Origin: Aeromonas popoffii
GTDB lineage: Bacteria; Pseudomonadota; Gammaproteobacteria; Enterobacterales; Aeromonadaceae
Assembly: GCF_000820025.1 (NCBI RefSeq)
Contig: NZ_CDBI01000034.1
Location: forward strand, 1 to 58,941
Length of the DNA stretch: 58,941 nt
Direction of reading: 5' to 3'
Positions 9,405 through 18,355 of the stretch are shown here, piece after piece (the stretch's first letter is position 1; the number at the start of each line of letters is the position of its first letter). Made by a program: the position numbers and the translations under genes. The notes under the pieces are model-generated. The model was given only the letters and a program-made list of their open reading frames with translations. It did no database searches and was not told the DNA's origin.

Positions 9405-9806
9405 GGTGGTGGTGAGCTGGGCACCACCATCCTCTTCAAGTCAGCATGCATGGGCAAGGTGCTTCAGCCCATCACTCGCTGGTTTCAACACAACAAGTCT
9501 CTCGTCCACGGTGGCTCTCTTACCTTTCTGATGCTCACGGGGATGTTCAGCCTCACTCTGCGAGCCGATCAGGGGCTACTCAGTGAACAGCATTGGGTCA
9601 GTGGCAGGTCTTCTTGATGGCTGGAGCAACCAGGCTGCCTGGTGGCGCAGGGGGCGTATATAGGTCGCTGGTTCCATGGCGATGGCCAGCCGCTGGATGG
9701 GGTCGGTAAGTCCATTGTGCAGATTGTGGTTCATGCGCTGGCGCGGGGAGTGGGCAGCCTCATCGGCGTGCCTGCCAGGTACGGGGCTAGCGGTAAGCCA
9801 ATGTAA
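9405..9806 (+). pseudogene. Degenerate membrane-protein gene with an internal TGA
   Basis: One frame from about 9405 to TAA at 9804-9806 is protein-like but is interrupted by TGA at 9615-9617. Before the stop it reads ...MGKVLQPITRWFQHNKS..., with a hydrophobic segment HGGSLTFLMLTGMFSLTLRA; after the stop the same frame continues GAYIGRWFHGDGQPLDG... to ...RYGASGKPM. There is no start codon with a ribosome-binding site, and a further in-frame TGA lies just upstream at 9402-9404. The coherent frame across the stop suggests a recently decayed inner-membrane protein gene. I do not recognise the family. The 3' end overlaps the glgC terminator. Confidence 0.5.
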
Positions 9807-9829
9807 AAAGGAGCCGGCGGCTCCTTTTT
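9805..9829 (-). terminator. Terminator of glgC
   Basis: An 11-bp stem (AAAAAGGAGCC with its complement) and a 3-base loop lie 18 bp after the glgC stop, with a run of T on the minus strand. It is a typical factor-independent terminator and, because of its A/T arms, could act in both directions. Confidence 0.9.
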
Positions 9830-9847
9830 TGCGTCAGGTGCTGGGGC

Positions 9848-11119
9848 TCACAGCTTGGCCAACATCTCCTTGGTGACCAGCACTATGCCCTGCTCGGAGC
9901 GGTGGAAGCGACGGGCATCTTCGCAGGCGTTTTCCCCCACCACCAAGCCTTCAGGCAGTTTGCAGCCTTTGTCAACGACCACCCGGCGCAAACGGCAGCC
10001 GGGCCCTATCTCTACACCGGGGAAGATCACTGCCTGATCCAGGGTACAGAAGGAGTCGACCCGCACATGGTTGAACAGTACAGAGCTCACGATGAAGGAG
10101 CCGCTGACGATGGTGCCGCCGGAGAACATGGAGTTGATGGTCATGCCATGCTGGCCATTTCTGTCCTGCACGAATTTGGCGGGGGGCGTCATGTTCTGGC
10201 TGGTCCAGATGGGCCACTCCTGATCATAGATGTCGAGCTCGGGCATCACGGAGGCGAGATCCATGTTGGCCTCCCAGAAGGAGTCCACAGTCCCCACATC
10301 GCGCCAGTAGGGGCGCTTTTGCGGGCAGCAGCCGACACAGGACATGCTGAACGGATGGGCGTAGGCAGTGCCCTCCTTGACCACCCGCGGGATCACGTCC
10401 ATGCCAAAATCGTGGTGTGAGGCCTGGTTGGCCAGATCCTCTTCCAGCAGCTGATAGAGATACTCTGCCTCGAAGACATAGACCCCCATGGAGGCCAGCG
10501 CCGTATCGGCCTTGCCCGGCATGGCCGGCGGATTGGCCGGTTTCTCGACGAAGGCGTTGATCTTGCGATCCTCATCCACCGCCATCACGCCAAAGGCGCT
10601 CGCCTCGGTACGCGGTACCTCGATGCAGGCCACTGTCACCTTGGCACCCATGTTGACATGGTCGAGCAGCATGGCGGCGTAATCCATCTTGTAGATGTGA
10701 TCCCCCGCCAGCACCACCACATATTTGGGGCCGTGATCGCGAATGATATCCAGATTCTGATAGACGGCATCGGCGGTGCCGCGATACCAGTTGACCTCGT
10801 CCACCCGTTGCTGGGCTGGCAGCAAGTCGATGAACTCGTTCATCTGGTAGCGCAGGAATGACCAGCCCGATTGCAGGTGGCGCAGCAGGCTGTGGGACTT
10901 GTACTGGGTGACTACGCCGACCCGGCGGATCCCCGAGTTGATGCAATTGGAAAGTACGAAGTCGATGATGCGGAACTTGCCGCCGAAATGCACTGCCGGT
11001 TTCGCCCTGTTGTCCGTTAACTGCTTGAGGCGACTGCCCCGCCCTCCTGCGAGAACCAAAGCCATGGTCTCGTTCAGCAATTGTCTGGATTTTGCTGTAT
11101 TGGCAGGTTGTAACAACAT
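9848..11119 (-). CDS. glgC: Glucose-1-phosphate adenylyltransferase
   Basis: 423 aa from the ATG at 11119, preceded by AAGGGG at 9 bases; E. coli GlgC is 431 aa. The enzyme makes ADP-glucose from glucose-1-phosphate and ATP, the committed step of bacterial glycogen synthesis. The nucleotidyltransferase domain begins with the signature [15 protein letters not shown] and [16 protein letters not shown] (allosteric/substrate region), and includes [12 protein letters not shown] and [12 protein letters not shown]. The C-terminal third is a left-handed beta-helix-like domain ([17 protein letters not shown]). It stands alone here with no glgA, glgB or glgP next to it. Some Vibrionaceae carry two glgC copies, so a paralogue elsewhere is possible. 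Confidence 0.95.
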   Translation of the reverse strand: MLLQPANTAKSRQLLNETMALVLAGGRGSRLKQLTDNRAKPAVHFGGKFRIIDFVLSNCINSGIRRVGVVTQYKSHSLLRHLQSGWSFLRYQMNEFIDLLPAQQRVDEVNWYRGTADAVYQNLDIIRDHGPKYVVVLAGDHIYKMDYAAMLLDHVNMGAKVTVACIEVPRTEASAFGVMAVDEDRKINAFVEKPANPPAMPGKADTALASMGVYVFEAEYLYQLLEEDLANQASHHDFGMDVIPRVVKEGTAYAHPFSMSCVGCCPQKRPYWRDVGTVDSFWEANMDLASVMPELDIYDQEWPIWTSQNMTPPAKFVQDRNGQHGMTINSMFSGGTIVSGSFIVSSVLFNHVRVDSFCTLDQAVIFPGVEIGPGCRLRRVVVDKGCKLPEGLVVGENACEDARRFHRSEQGIVLVTKEMLAKL

Positions 11120-11340
11120 TGAATACCCCTTTATTGATACATCTCTTCGATAGTGCCTCCTTTGAAGCTTGTTTGAAAGTGCTTTCACTCACACTTTTCA
11201 TCCGTTTTTTCGAGCAAGTGATGATTTTGTCATTTGAGGTGGCAGAAATTGTCGCAGGCAGCGCGATAGTTCACCAGATGTCAGGTTGTCAGCGGGCTGA
11301 AAGGGGGGGATTACTTTGAATAAACAGCGTTTTTTAAACA

Positions 11341-11362
11341 AGCACCCGCCGAAGCGGGTGTC
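11341..11362 (-). terminator. Hairpin after pilU
   Basis: On the minus strand, an 8-bp G+C-rich stem (ACACCCGC/GCGGGTGC, one G-U pair) with a TTCG loop, then a T-rich stretch. It lies about 22 bp after the pilU stop. Confidence 0.7.
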
Positions 11363-11384
11363 TGTTTAACGGGGGGGACTTGCA

Positions 11385-12524
11385 CTAGAAAAGATCGTCT
11401 TTCTCATCCTTGGTGGGTTCCAGACTCCAACCTGTTGCATCGCTGCTGCTGGCTATCTGGCCCTTATCTTTCCACAGCTTGATCTTGAGGCGCAGGTTGT
11501 TGGCCGAGTCGGCGTTTTTCACCGCCTCTTCCTCTTCTATCACCCCTTCGACCACCAGATCGAACAGGGCGCTGTCGAAGGTGACCATGCCGAGGGCCTT
11601 GGATTTCTCCATCACCTCCTTGAGACCGCCAAATTCACCGCGCTTGATCATGTCGCGGATGGTATGGGTGCCGAGCATGATCTCCACCGCCGCCCGGCGG
11701 CCGCCGTCCGTGGTTTTGACCAGCCGCTGGGAGACAAACGCCTTGAGGTTGTTGCCCAGATCGTTGAGCAGCTGCGGGCGGCGCTCCTCCGGGAAGAAGT
11801 TGATGATACGGTCCAGCGCCTGGTTGGCGTTGTTGGCGTGCAGGGTGGAGATGGCAAGGTGGCCGGTTTCGGAGAAGGCCAGCGCATGCTCCATGGTTTC
11901 GCGGTCGCGGATTTCACCGATAAGGATCACGTCTGGCGCCTGGCGCAGGGTATTCTTGAGCGCGGCGTGGAAGCTGCGGGTATCTACCCCCACCTCCCGC
12001 TGGTTGATGATGCTCTTGCGGTGGCGGTGAACGAACTCCACCGGATCCTCGATGGTGATGATGTGACCGCCGCTGTTGCGGTTGCGATGGTCGATAAGCG
12101 CGGCAAGTGATGTCGACTTGCCCGAGCCGGTACCGCCCACAAACAGCACCAGGCCGCGTTTCTCCATGATGGTGTCGAGCAGTACCGGGGGGAGTTTGAG
12201 ATCTTCAAAGCGCGGGATCTCGGTTTTGATGTTGCGGGCCACCAGGGAGACTTCGTTGCGCTGCTTGAAGATGTTGATCCGGAAACGGCCGATCTGGGGC
12301 AGGGAGATGGCGAGGTTCATCTCCAGCTCCTTCTCGAATTGCAGTTTCTGCTCGCCATCCATGATCGCGGCGGCAATGTTTGCTACCTCGCCCGGCTCGA
12401 GTGGTGTCTCCAGAAGGGGACGTAATCCGCCATTGAACTTGGCGCAGGGGGGAGCGCCGGTTGACAGATAGAGGTCGGAGCCGTCCTGTTGGGCCAGGAT
12501 CTGTAACATGTCTCGCAATTCCAT
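11385..12524 (-). CDS. pilU: Type IV pilus retraction ATPase, PilU type
   Basis: 379 aa, matching PilU (about 380) rather than PilT (about 345). Its N-terminus (MELRDMLQILAQQDGSDLYL, with TGAPP following) is PilU-like. Walker A is GGTGSGKST at about residue 130, followed by the Asp box (TIEDPVEFVH), Walker B (DVILIGEIRD) and the His box (HLAISTLHANNA). By family it is a cytoplasmic hexameric ATPase that works with PilT in pilus retraction, twitching and DNA uptake. In many species pilT lies immediately upstream of pilU; here the upstream gene is an unrelated DUF486 protein, so pilT must be elsewhere. The start follows GAGG. Confidence 0.93.
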   Translation of the reverse strand: MELRDMLQILAQQDGSDLYLSTGAPPCAKFNGGLRPLLETPLEPGEVANIAAAIMDGEQKLQFEKELEMNLAISLPQIGRFRINIFKQRNEVSLVARNIKTEIPRFEDLKLPPVLLDTIMEKRGLVLFVGGTGSGKSTSLAALIDHRNRNSGGHIITIEDPVEFVHRHRKSIINQREVGVDTRSFHAALKNTLRQAPDVILIGEIRDRETMEHALAFSETGHLAISTLHANNANQALDRIINFFPEERRPQLLNDLGNNLKAFVSQRLVKTTDGGRRAAVEIMLGTHTIRDMIKRGEFGGLKEVMEKSKALGMVTFDSALFDLVVEGVIEEEEAVKNADSANNLRLKIKLWKDKGQIASSSDATGWSLEPTKDEKDDLF

Positions 12525-12582
12525 TTTTTGCCTCGTCTATCAAGGAGATGTCGTGATGGGGGATGTGATTGAGTGTACAGCC

Positions 12583-12939
12583 TCAGGCGCCGGTCAGTTT
12601 CTCGCGAAACACAAAAAACACTGCGCCCATGATGCAGAGCCCTGCCCAGAGGTAGTCCCATTTCAGGTCTTCCTTGAGATAGAAGATAGAGAAGGGGACG
12701 AACACGGTGAGGGTGATCACCTCCTGCAATATCTTGAGCTGGCCCACGCTCATCACCGTATGGCCGATGCGGTTGGCGGGCACCTGCAACAGGTATTCGA
12801 ACAGGGCGATACCCCAGCTCACCAGGGCGGCGATGATCCAGGGTTTGTGGTTCATGCTCTTGAGGTGGGCGTACCAAGCGAAGGTCATGAAGACGTTGCT
12901 GCATAGCAGCAGACCGATACTGGTAATGATAGGGTTCAT
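12583..12939 (-). CDS. DUF486 (DMT-like) small integral membrane protein
   Basis: 118 aa with four predicted membrane helices (about 5-25, 33-52, 64-86, 94-112). The sequence pattern (FMTFAWYAHLK, SWGIALFEYLLQVPANRIG, FSIFYLKEDLKWDYLWAGLCI) matches DUF486, a half-size member of the drug/metabolite transporter superfamily. Members presumably work as dimers in the inner membrane; substrates are unknown. A strong ribosome-binding site (AAAGGAG) precedes the ATG. It lies 58 bp upstream of pilU on the same strand, so co-transcription is possible, but there is no evident functional link. Confidence 0.9.
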   Translation of the reverse strand: MNPIITSIGLLLCSNVFMTFAWYAHLKSMNHKPWIIAALVSWGIALFEYLLQVPANRIGHTVMSVGQLKILQEVITLTVFVPFSIFYLKEDLKWDYLWAGLCIMGAVFFVFREKLTGA

Positions 12940-13051
12940 TGGATCTCCTTTAAAATCAATCGCATTTTATCTCTGAGTCGCGGGTTTCTATAAGTGGGGC
13001 CGCAGGTTTTTTTTAATCCATCAAGGATGGGGTAACACGAGAGGTCACAGG

Positions 13052-13216
13052 ATGGGCAAGACAAGCTGGGGTGTGCTTGGTCTGCTGTTTACTTGGTGCA
13101 TGGGCATGAGCAAGCACTCACCCCATCAGGCGCGCAGAAAGCCGTTGGTGCTGGCGCTGCAGGCACTGGTGGCCAGCGGCGAAATCCAGGCCCTGGCCAA
13201 GGCTTACCAGCCTTGA
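13052..13216 (+). CDS. Short ORF (54 aa) upstream of btuC, possible vestige of a solute-binding protein
   Basis: ATG at 13052 (GAGGT about 8 bases upstream) to TGA at 13214-13216. The peptide begins MGKTSWGVLGLLFTWCMG, a possible hydrophobic signal, and ends in an amphipathic helix (ALQALVASGEIQALAKAYQP). The ending resembles the last helix of periplasmic family-3 solute-binding proteins, so this may be a gene that kept only its two ends. It could instead be a genuine small protein or a chance frame. The neighbouring transporter genes are of a different ABC family. Confidence 0.3.
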   Translation: MGKTSWGVLGLLFTWCMGMSKHSPHQARRKPLVLALQALVASGEIQALAKAYQP

Positions 13217-13319
13217 CCTCGGGTGGTAACACGCTGTTATCATGCGTTTTTCATCCTTGTGTGCCGGGCTGGTCAATCCTGCATCGGCGCCGGGCCTTGT
13301 TCACGTTCGGGGATCCTCT

Positions 13320-14327
13320 GTGTATCTCTCTCTGCTCGCCCGCCAGCGACGCTGGCAGCGGGGCTGGTTGCTCGGCCTGGTGCTGTTGACCCTCACGCTG
13401 TTTCTCTTCTCCCTCGCCTGGGGCGAGTTCGTGCTGCTGCCCTGGCAACCCATGGGGGAGCTCGAACAGCGCATCCTGCTGGAGCTGCGGTTGCCACGCG
13501 CCTTGCTGGCCCTGCTGGCGGGGGCCGCGCTTGCCTGTGGCGGCGCCGTGCTGCAGGTGATGCTGCACAACCCGGTGGCCGAACCCGGTCTGCTCGGTGT
13601 CTCGAGCGGGGCGGGATTGGCTGCCATGGTGGCGATGGCGGTGGCCAAATCCCTCGGCGTCTATCTGCCGGGCTGGGGGCTGTCGCTGGCGGCCTTCGGT
13701 GGCGCGCTGCTGGTGACCATGTTGCTCATTCGGCTGGCGCGCCGGGCACGGCTCGGTCATGCTCGGCTGCTGCTATTTGGGGTCGCCATCGGCATCCTCA
13801 CCAATGCGGCCATGACCTGGCTGATGTACTTTGCCGACGATGGCTCCCTGCGCGAGTACATGTTCTGGATGATGGGCAGCCTCGCCTACGGCAGCCAGCA
13901 GATCGCCTGGTGGTGGCTGGTGCTGCCGCTCACCCTGGGTTGGATCTGCTGGCAGGGCAAGGCCTTGCAGCAACTGCTGCTGGGGGAGACCCAGGCCCGT
14001 CTGATGGGGCTGGACGTCGACAGGATGCGGGTGCGGCTGGTGTTGGCGGTCTGTCTGCTCACCGGTCTTGCGGTATCCCTGTGCGGTGTCATCGGCTTCG
14101 TCGGGCTGGTGGTGCCCCATCTGCTGCGCCTGTGCGGCGGTAGCGACCAGCGCTTCCTGTTGCCCGCCTCGGCGCTGGGGGGCGGAGCCCTGCTGCTGGG
14201 GGCCGATCTGGTAACGCGCTCGGCCTTGAGTGCAGGTGAGTTACCCATCGGCGTCATCACTGCCTCGGTGGGGGCGCCACTCTTTATCTACCTGCTATTG
14301 AGGCAAGATGCCGATGTCGCCCGCTGA
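13320..14327 (+). CDS. btuC: Vitamin B12 ABC transporter permease BtuC
   Basis: 335 aa from the GTG at 13320, chosen because it aligns with the E. coli start (LxLARQQ...), has GGGGA upstream, and gives the usual length (E. coli 326 aa). The frame is also open from an ATG at 13242. About ten membrane helices are visible. FecCD/BtuC signatures include LELRLPRALLALLAGAALA, NPVAEPGLLGVSSGAGL and GVIGFVGLVVPHLLRL (the loop contacting the ATPase). By family it forms a BtuC2D2 importer for cobalamin delivered by BtuF. No cobalamin riboswitch was recognised upstream, and no btuF or btuB is adjacent. Confidence 0.88.
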   Translation: MYLSLLARQRRWQRGWLLGLVLLTLTLFLFSLAWGEFVLLPWQPMGELEQRILLELRLPRALLALLAGAALACGGAVLQVMLHNPVAEPGLLGVSSGAGLAAMVAMAVAKSLGVYLPGWGLSLAAFGGALLVTMLLIRLARRARLGHARLLLFGVAIGILTNAAMTWLMYFADDGSLREYMFWMMGSLAYGSQQIAWWWLVLPLTLGWICWQGKALQQLLLGETQARLMGLDVDRMRVRLVLAVCLLTGLAVSLCGVIGFVGLVVPHLLRLCGGSDQRFLLPASALGGGALLLGADLVTRSALSAGELPIGVITASVGAPLFIYLLLRQDADVAR

Positions 14328-15108
14328 TCCCATCTCTGTTGATCGTGCTGCTGCGCCGCTGCTGGAGGCGCGCGCGCTCGCCATTGCAGGGCGGCTCTCT
14401 CCCCTCGATCTACGTTGGCATGGCGGCCAGCTGGTGGCGCTGCTCGGTCCCAATGGCAGTGGCAAGTCGACCCTGCTCGGTGCGCTAGCGGGGATCCTGC
14501 CCGCCGAGGGCTCGGTACTGCTGGGAGGGGACGTGCTCACTGACCTGAGCTGGCCGGAGCTGGCCAAACGGCGCGCCATGTTGCCCCAGCGCCAGCCCCA
14601 GCTGTTTCATATACCGGTGTTTCAGGTGCTGAGTTTGGGGCTCGATCAGGGGGTTGCGCCTGCCAGACAAAACGAGGCGATCAAGGCGTTGTGCGAGGCG
14701 CTGGAGCTGGAAAGCTTGCTGGCCCGGGACTTCAGCCGACTGTCGGGAGGAGAGCAGCAGCGGGTGCTGATTGCCCGTACCTTGTTGCAGCTGTGGCCGA
14801 GCCTCAACCCGACCGGCAAGGTGCTGCTGTTGGACGAGCCGCTGGCTGGGCTCGATCTGCACCATCAGCTGGCGCTGTTGCGACTGCTAAAGACGCTGGC
14901 CCGTGAGGGCTTGCTGGTGGTGCTCGCCATCCACGATATCAACCTGGCCATCGACTGGGCGGATCGGATCCTCTGTCTGCAACAGGGGCGAGTGGTGAGC
15001 GAGGGGGGGGCAGAGCTTATCGACGAGGCGTTGCTGGAGCGGGTGTTTCAGATAAAGACAGACCGCGTCGAGGCGGCCGGTCGGGTCTGGTTTATGCCCA
15101 GCTTGTGA
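14308..15108 (+). CDS. btuD: Vitamin B12 ABC transporter ATPase BtuD
   Basis: 266 aa; E. coli BtuD is 249 aa, and the extra length is N-terminal. Walker A is LLGPNGSGKST, signature LSGGEQQR, Walker B VLLLDEPLAGLD, and the switch His lies in LAIHDINLA. The order and family match the FecE/BtuD group. The start overlaps the end of btuC by 20 bp, so the two are translationally coupled; the ATG at 14314 is an alternative. With BtuC it imports cobalamin across the inner membrane. Confidence 0.9.
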   Translation: MPMSPADPISVDRAAAPLLEARALAIAGRLSPLDLRWHGGQLVALLGPNGSGKSTLLGALAGILPAEGSVLLGGDVLTDLSWPELAKRRAMLPQRQPQLFHIPVFQVLSLGLDQGVAPARQNEAIKALCEALELESLLARDFSRLSGGEQQRVLIARTLLQLWPSLNPTGKVLLLDEPLAGLDLHHQLALLRLLKTLAREGLLVVLAIHDINLAIDWADRILCLQQGRVVSEGGAELIDEALLERVFQIKTDRVEAAGRVWFMPSL

Positions 15109-15165
15109 GAGGCGCGTTGGCATGGGGCTAAGCGAAGCCCAATGCGTGTCAGGCAAAACGGATGC

Positions 15166-15196
15166 AGGGTGGGTCGCGGCTTGCGCGGCTCACCCT
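15166..15196. terminator. Hairpin between convergent btuD and aroH
   Basis: A 13-bp stem (AGGGTGGGTCGCG at 15166-15178 with CGCGGCTCACCCT at 15184-15196, two G-U pairs) and a 5-base loop. T-tracts are poor on both sides, so it may rely on Rho or act as an RNA 3'-end stabiliser. A smaller hairpin (GGGCT/AGCCC) lies just upstream at about 15125-15140. Confidence 0.6.
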
Positions 15197-15233
15197 CCCT
15201 CTCATTGTTTATCCAGATAAGATGCAGCTTACT

Positions 15234-16301
15234 TTAACCCTGTCTGGTTTTATCCAACCGCACCTGCGCCGCTTCAGCCAGCATCGCCAGCAGGGTTTCG
15301 GTGTCGTTCCACGACAGGCAGGCATCCGTGATGCTCTGACCGAAGGTGGCGGCGCAGCCGTTCTCCACATCCTGACGCCCTTCCACCAGGAAGCTCTCGG
15401 CCATGATGCCGGCGATGCCGGTGCGACCACGGCGCAGCTGATCGCAGATGTCCTGGGCTACCAATAGCTGACGGCGGTGATCCTTCATGCTGTTGCCGTG
15501 GCTGAAATCGACCACCAGGCGCTCGGGCATGCCCACGTCGGCCAGCGCTTCACATGCTTCGTCGACGCTGGCGGTGTCGTAGTTGGGCCTGTGGCCGCCA
15601 CGCAAGATCACGTGGCCAAAGGGGTTGCCGGCGGTGCGGTAGATGGTCATCTTGCCGTCTTTGTCCGGGGAATAAAAGATGTGGCTGTGGCGGGCGGCAC
15701 GCACCGCATCGATGGCGATCCGGGTGTTGCCATCTGTGCCGTTCTTGAAGCCGACCGGGCAGGAGAGGGCGGAGGCCATCTCGCGATGCACCTGGGATTC
15801 GGTGGTGCGCGCGCCGATGGCGCCCCAGGTGATGAGATCGCTGATGTACTGGCCGGTCACCATGTCGAGGAACTCGGTGGCGGTGGGCATGCCGATCTCG
15901 TTGATGTCGACCAGCAGCTTGCGGGCCAATTTCAGCCCTTCGTTGACGTCGAAGCTGCCATCGAGGCGCGGATCATTGATGAGCCCCTTCCAGCCGACTA
16001 TGGTGCGCGGCTTCTCGAAGTAGGTGCGCATCACTATGCACAGGCTGGTTTTATATTCTTCGCGCAGGATGTTGAGGCGGCGGGCGTACGCGTGGGCGGC
16101 GGCCGGATCATGGATGGAGCAGGGGCCGACGATGACCAGCAGGCGCTGATCCTCACCGGCCAGAATGGCTTCCACTTCGCGGCGGGCATCCAGCAGATTC
16201 TGGGCAATGGTGTCGTTGATAGGGAAGGCGTGCGCGAGCTCGCTTGGAGTGATCAGGGACTCCAGGCGACGGGTGCGCAATTCATCGGTGTGAATGGACA
16301 T
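15234..16301 (-). CDS. aroH: 3-deoxy-7-phosphoheptulonate synthase (class I DAHP synthase, AroH-like)
   Basis: 355 aa from the ATG at 16301 (E. coli AroH 348, AroG 350); upstream in-frame sequence is not protein-like. It condenses phosphoenolpyruvate and erythrose-4-phosphate, the first step of the shikimate pathway. Conserved segments are LLVIVGPCSIHD, MRTYFEKPRTIVGWKGLI, WGAIGARTTESQVHREMAS and GFKNGTDGN. The N-terminus (TDELRTRRLESLITPSELA) is closest to the tryptophan-sensitive E. coli AroH, but feedback specificity cannot be settled by eye. No clear TrpR operator was seen upstream. The gene is divergent from dgkA with about 150 bp between starts. Confidence 0.93.
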   Translation of the reverse strand: MSIHTDELRTRRLESLITPSELAHAFPINDTIAQNLLDARREVEAILAGEDQRLLVIVGPCSIHDPAAAHAYARRLNILREEYKTSLCIVMRTYFEKPRTIVGWKGLINDPRLDGSFDVNEGLKLARKLLVDINEIGMPTATEFLDMVTGQYISDLITWGAIGARTTESQVHREMASALSCPVGFKNGTDGNTRIAIDAVRAARHSHIFYSPDKDGKMTIYRTAGNPFGHVILRGGHRPNYDTASVDEACEALADVGMPERLVVDFSHGNSMKDHRRQLLVAQDICDQLRRGRTGIAGIMAESFLVEGRQDVENGCAATFGQSITDACLSWNDTETLLAMLAEAAQVRLDKTRQG

Positions 16302-16454
16302 ACGACTCAATTCTCGAGTGGGTGGCGTGGGCTGTTGCTCGACGGCGTGCCGAAAATGCAAAGGGATAAAATAAAGCAAAACCCCCCCGATTGAAACCTT
16401 GTGGGGCTCTGATAGGATGTGAATCCCCAAACGATTCCAAATAAGGTAGATAGC

Positions 16455-16835
16455 GTGGCAAAGCCAGGGGCAAGCGGGGTCACCCGCATCATCAATGCAA
16501 CCGGTTACAGCATGAAGGGGCTCAAGTCAGCCTGGATCAACGAGGCTGCCTTCCGGCAGGAGCTAATACTGATCCTGCTGCTGATGCCACTGGCCTTTTG
16601 GCTCGGGGATTCCCTCAACCAGATCCTGCTGCTCATTGTCATCAGCTGGCTGGTGGTGATTGTCGAGATCCTCAACTCCGCCATCGAGGCCGTGGTGGAC
16701 AGGGTGGGCTCGGAGCATCACGAGCTGTCGGGCCGCGCCAAGGATCTCGGCTCCGCCGCCGTCTTTATCGCGCTGGCTCTCAATGCGCTGGTGTGGGGGG
16801 CGCTGGTGGGGCGCAATCTGCTGGGCTGGTGGTAG
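16455..16835 (+). CDS. dgkA: Diacylglycerol kinase
   Basis: 126 aa from the GTG at 16455, preceded by AAGGTAG at 6 bases; E. coli DgkA is 122 aa. It is a trimeric inner-membrane enzyme that phosphorylates diacylglycerol to phosphatidic acid and recycles the lipid left from membrane-derived oligosaccharide synthesis. The N-terminal amphipathic segment (INATGYSMKGLKSAW), three membrane helices and the active-site signature EILNSAIEAVVDR...AKDLGSAAV are all present. It is convergent with serA, with a shared terminator. Confidence 0.95.
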   Translation: MAKPGASGVTRIINATGYSMKGLKSAWINEAAFRQELILILLLMPLAFWLGDSLNQILLLIVISWLVVIVEILNSAIEAVVDRVGSEHHELSGRAKDLGSAAVFIALALNALVWGALVGRNLLGWW

Positions 16836-16873
16836 GTTGCCAGAGCAACCTTCCTCCTGGCACTTCTAGCATA

Positions 16874-16902
16874 AAAAAGCCCGTCATCGAGACGGGCTTT
16901 TT
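16874..16902. terminator. Bidirectional terminator between dgkA and serA
   Basis: A perfect 12-bp stem (AAAAAGCCCGTC/GACGGGCTTTTT) with a 5-base loop gives a T-run on both strands. It serves dgkA on the plus strand and serA on the minus strand. Confidence 0.93.
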
Positions 16903-16929
16903 GTTGGCCGAGCGTTGGGGCTCAGGGCA

Positions 16930-18162
16930 TCAGTGCAGGATCCGCGCGCGGATGGTGCCATTGATCTCCTTGAGCTTGGCCAGCGCCCTCTCGCTGTGCT
17001 CCGTCTCCACGTCGATCACCACGTAGCCGATATGGCTGCTGGTCTGCAGGTATTGACCGGCGATGTTGATCCCCTCTTCGGCGAAGATCTGGTTGATCTG
17101 GTTCATGACGCCCGGCTGGTTGCGGTGAATGTGCAGCAGGCGGCTGGAACCCTTGTGGCCCGGCAGTGAGACCTCCGGGAAGTTGACGGCGGAGAGGGTG
17201 GAGCCGTTGTCGGAATACTTCACCAGCTTGTTGGCTACCTCCAACCCTATGTTCTCCTGGGCTTCTTGCGTGGAACCACCGATGTGCGGGGTCAGGATCA
17301 CGTTGTCCAGGCCGCGCAGCGGCGTCAGAAACTCCTCGTCGTTGGACGTGGGCTCGCTCGGGAAGACGTCGATGGCGGCGCCCGCGAGGTGGCCGCTTTT
17401 GATGACGTCAGCCAGCGCATTGATATCTACCACTGTGCCGCGGGAGGCGTTGATGAAGATGGCGCCCGGCTTCATCATGCGCAGCTGCTCGGTACCGATC
17501 AGATCCTTGGTGGAGGCCGTCTCGGGTACGTGCAGGCTGATCACATCCGACATATTGAGCAGCTCGACCATGCTCGGCACCTGGATGGCGTTGCCCAGGG
17601 AGAGCTTGTTCTCGATGTCGTAGTAGTAGACCTTCAGGCCTATGCTCTCGGCGATGATGCCGAGCTGGGTGCCTATGTGGCCGTAGCCTATGATGCCAAG
17701 CTTTTTGCCACGGGCTTCGACCGAACGGTTGGCCAGCTTTTCCCACACGCCGCGATGGCACTTGGCGTTTTTCTCCGGGATGCCGCGCAGCAGCAGCAGT
17801 ATCTCCCCCAGCACCAGTTCGGCTACCGAGCGGGTGTTGGAGAAGGGGGCGTTGAAGACGGGGATACCACGCAGGTGGGCGGCATCGAGGTCGACCTGGT
17901 TGGTGCCGATGCAGAAGCAGCCGATGGCGACCAGCTTGCCAGCGGCGTCCAGCACCTTATCGGTGAGCTGGGTACGGGAACGCAGGCCCACGAAATGCAC
18001 GTCACGAATGCGTTCGATCAGATCCTCTTCCGACAGGGAGGTCTTGAGGTACTCCACGCTGGTGTAACCGGCCGCACGAAAGGTTTCCACCGTGTTGGGA
18101 TGGACTCCCTCCAGCAGCAGTACCTTGATCTTATCCTTGTCCAGCGAAAACTTGGCAGTCAT
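16930..18162 (-). CDS. serA: D-3-phosphoglycerate dehydrogenase
   Basis: 410 aa from the ATG at 18162 (AAAGGGA upstream), exactly the length of E. coli SerA. It oxidises 3-phosphoglycerate to 3-phosphohydroxypyruvate, the first step of serine synthesis. Visible are the NAD-binding motif GKKLGIIGYGHIGTQLG, the substrate-domain segment FSNTRSVAELVLGEIL, the catalytic region (NASRGTVVD, DVFPSEPTSND, TPHIGGSTQEAQ) and a C-terminal ACT domain (about 335-410, LHIHRNQPGVMNQIN), which confers feedback inhibition by serine in the E. coli enzyme. It lies downstream of rpiA on the same strand but with a terminator between. Confidence 0.97.
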   Translation of the reverse strand: MTAKFSLDKDKIKVLLLEGVHPNTVETFRAAGYTSVEYLKTSLSEEDLIERIRDVHFVGLRSRTQLTDKVLDAAGKLVAIGCFCIGTNQVDLDAAHLRGIPVFNAPFSNTRSVAELVLGEILLLLRGIPEKNAKCHRGVWEKLANRSVEARGKKLGIIGYGHIGTQLGIIAESIGLKVYYYDIENKLSLGNAIQVPSMVELLNMSDVISLHVPETASTKDLIGTEQLRMMKPGAIFINASRGTVVDINALADVIKSGHLAGAAIDVFPSEPTSNDEEFLTPLRGLDNVILTPHIGGSTQEAQENIGLEVANKLVKYSDNGSTLSAVNFPEVSLPGHKGSSRLLHIHRNQPGVMNQINQIFAEEGINIAGQYLQTSSHIGYVVIDVETEHSERALAKLKEINGTIRARILH

Positions 18163-18335
18163 GACGATCCCTTTATGTATGCAAAGAAAATGAGTGCAGA
18201 TATGGTGTGTGAAGAAAACCGTAAAGTAACAAAAACGGTTGGGAGAGGGAATATTTGTGACGAAAGTCAAATTCTTTGAAGTTTTCAACGATAGTTGTAA
18301 ACCACAGTTTGCAACTCATTGAGGGATAAATGAAA

Positions 18336-18355
18336 ACGGCGCCATCAGGCGCCGT
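18336..18355 (-). terminator. Terminator between rpiA and serA
   Basis: On the minus strand, an 8-bp G+C stem (ACGGCGCC/GGCGCCGT), 4-base loop and TTTTCATTT. It follows rpiA by about 75 bp and should give serA its own promoter in the 175 bp between. Confidence 0.85.

Noticed and set aside
13217..13319. Cobalamin riboswitch upstream of btuC
   Set aside because: No B12-box or conserved core segments are present, and the available space is short.
15477..16394. 305-codon frame antisense to aroH, and a 337-codon frame antisense to serA (17266-18279)
   Set aside because: Shadows of well-recognised enzymes; sequence is low in complexity and lacks translation signals.
16302..16454. TrpR operator between aroH and dgkA
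   Set aside because: No sequence close to the CTAGTTAACTAG core was found.
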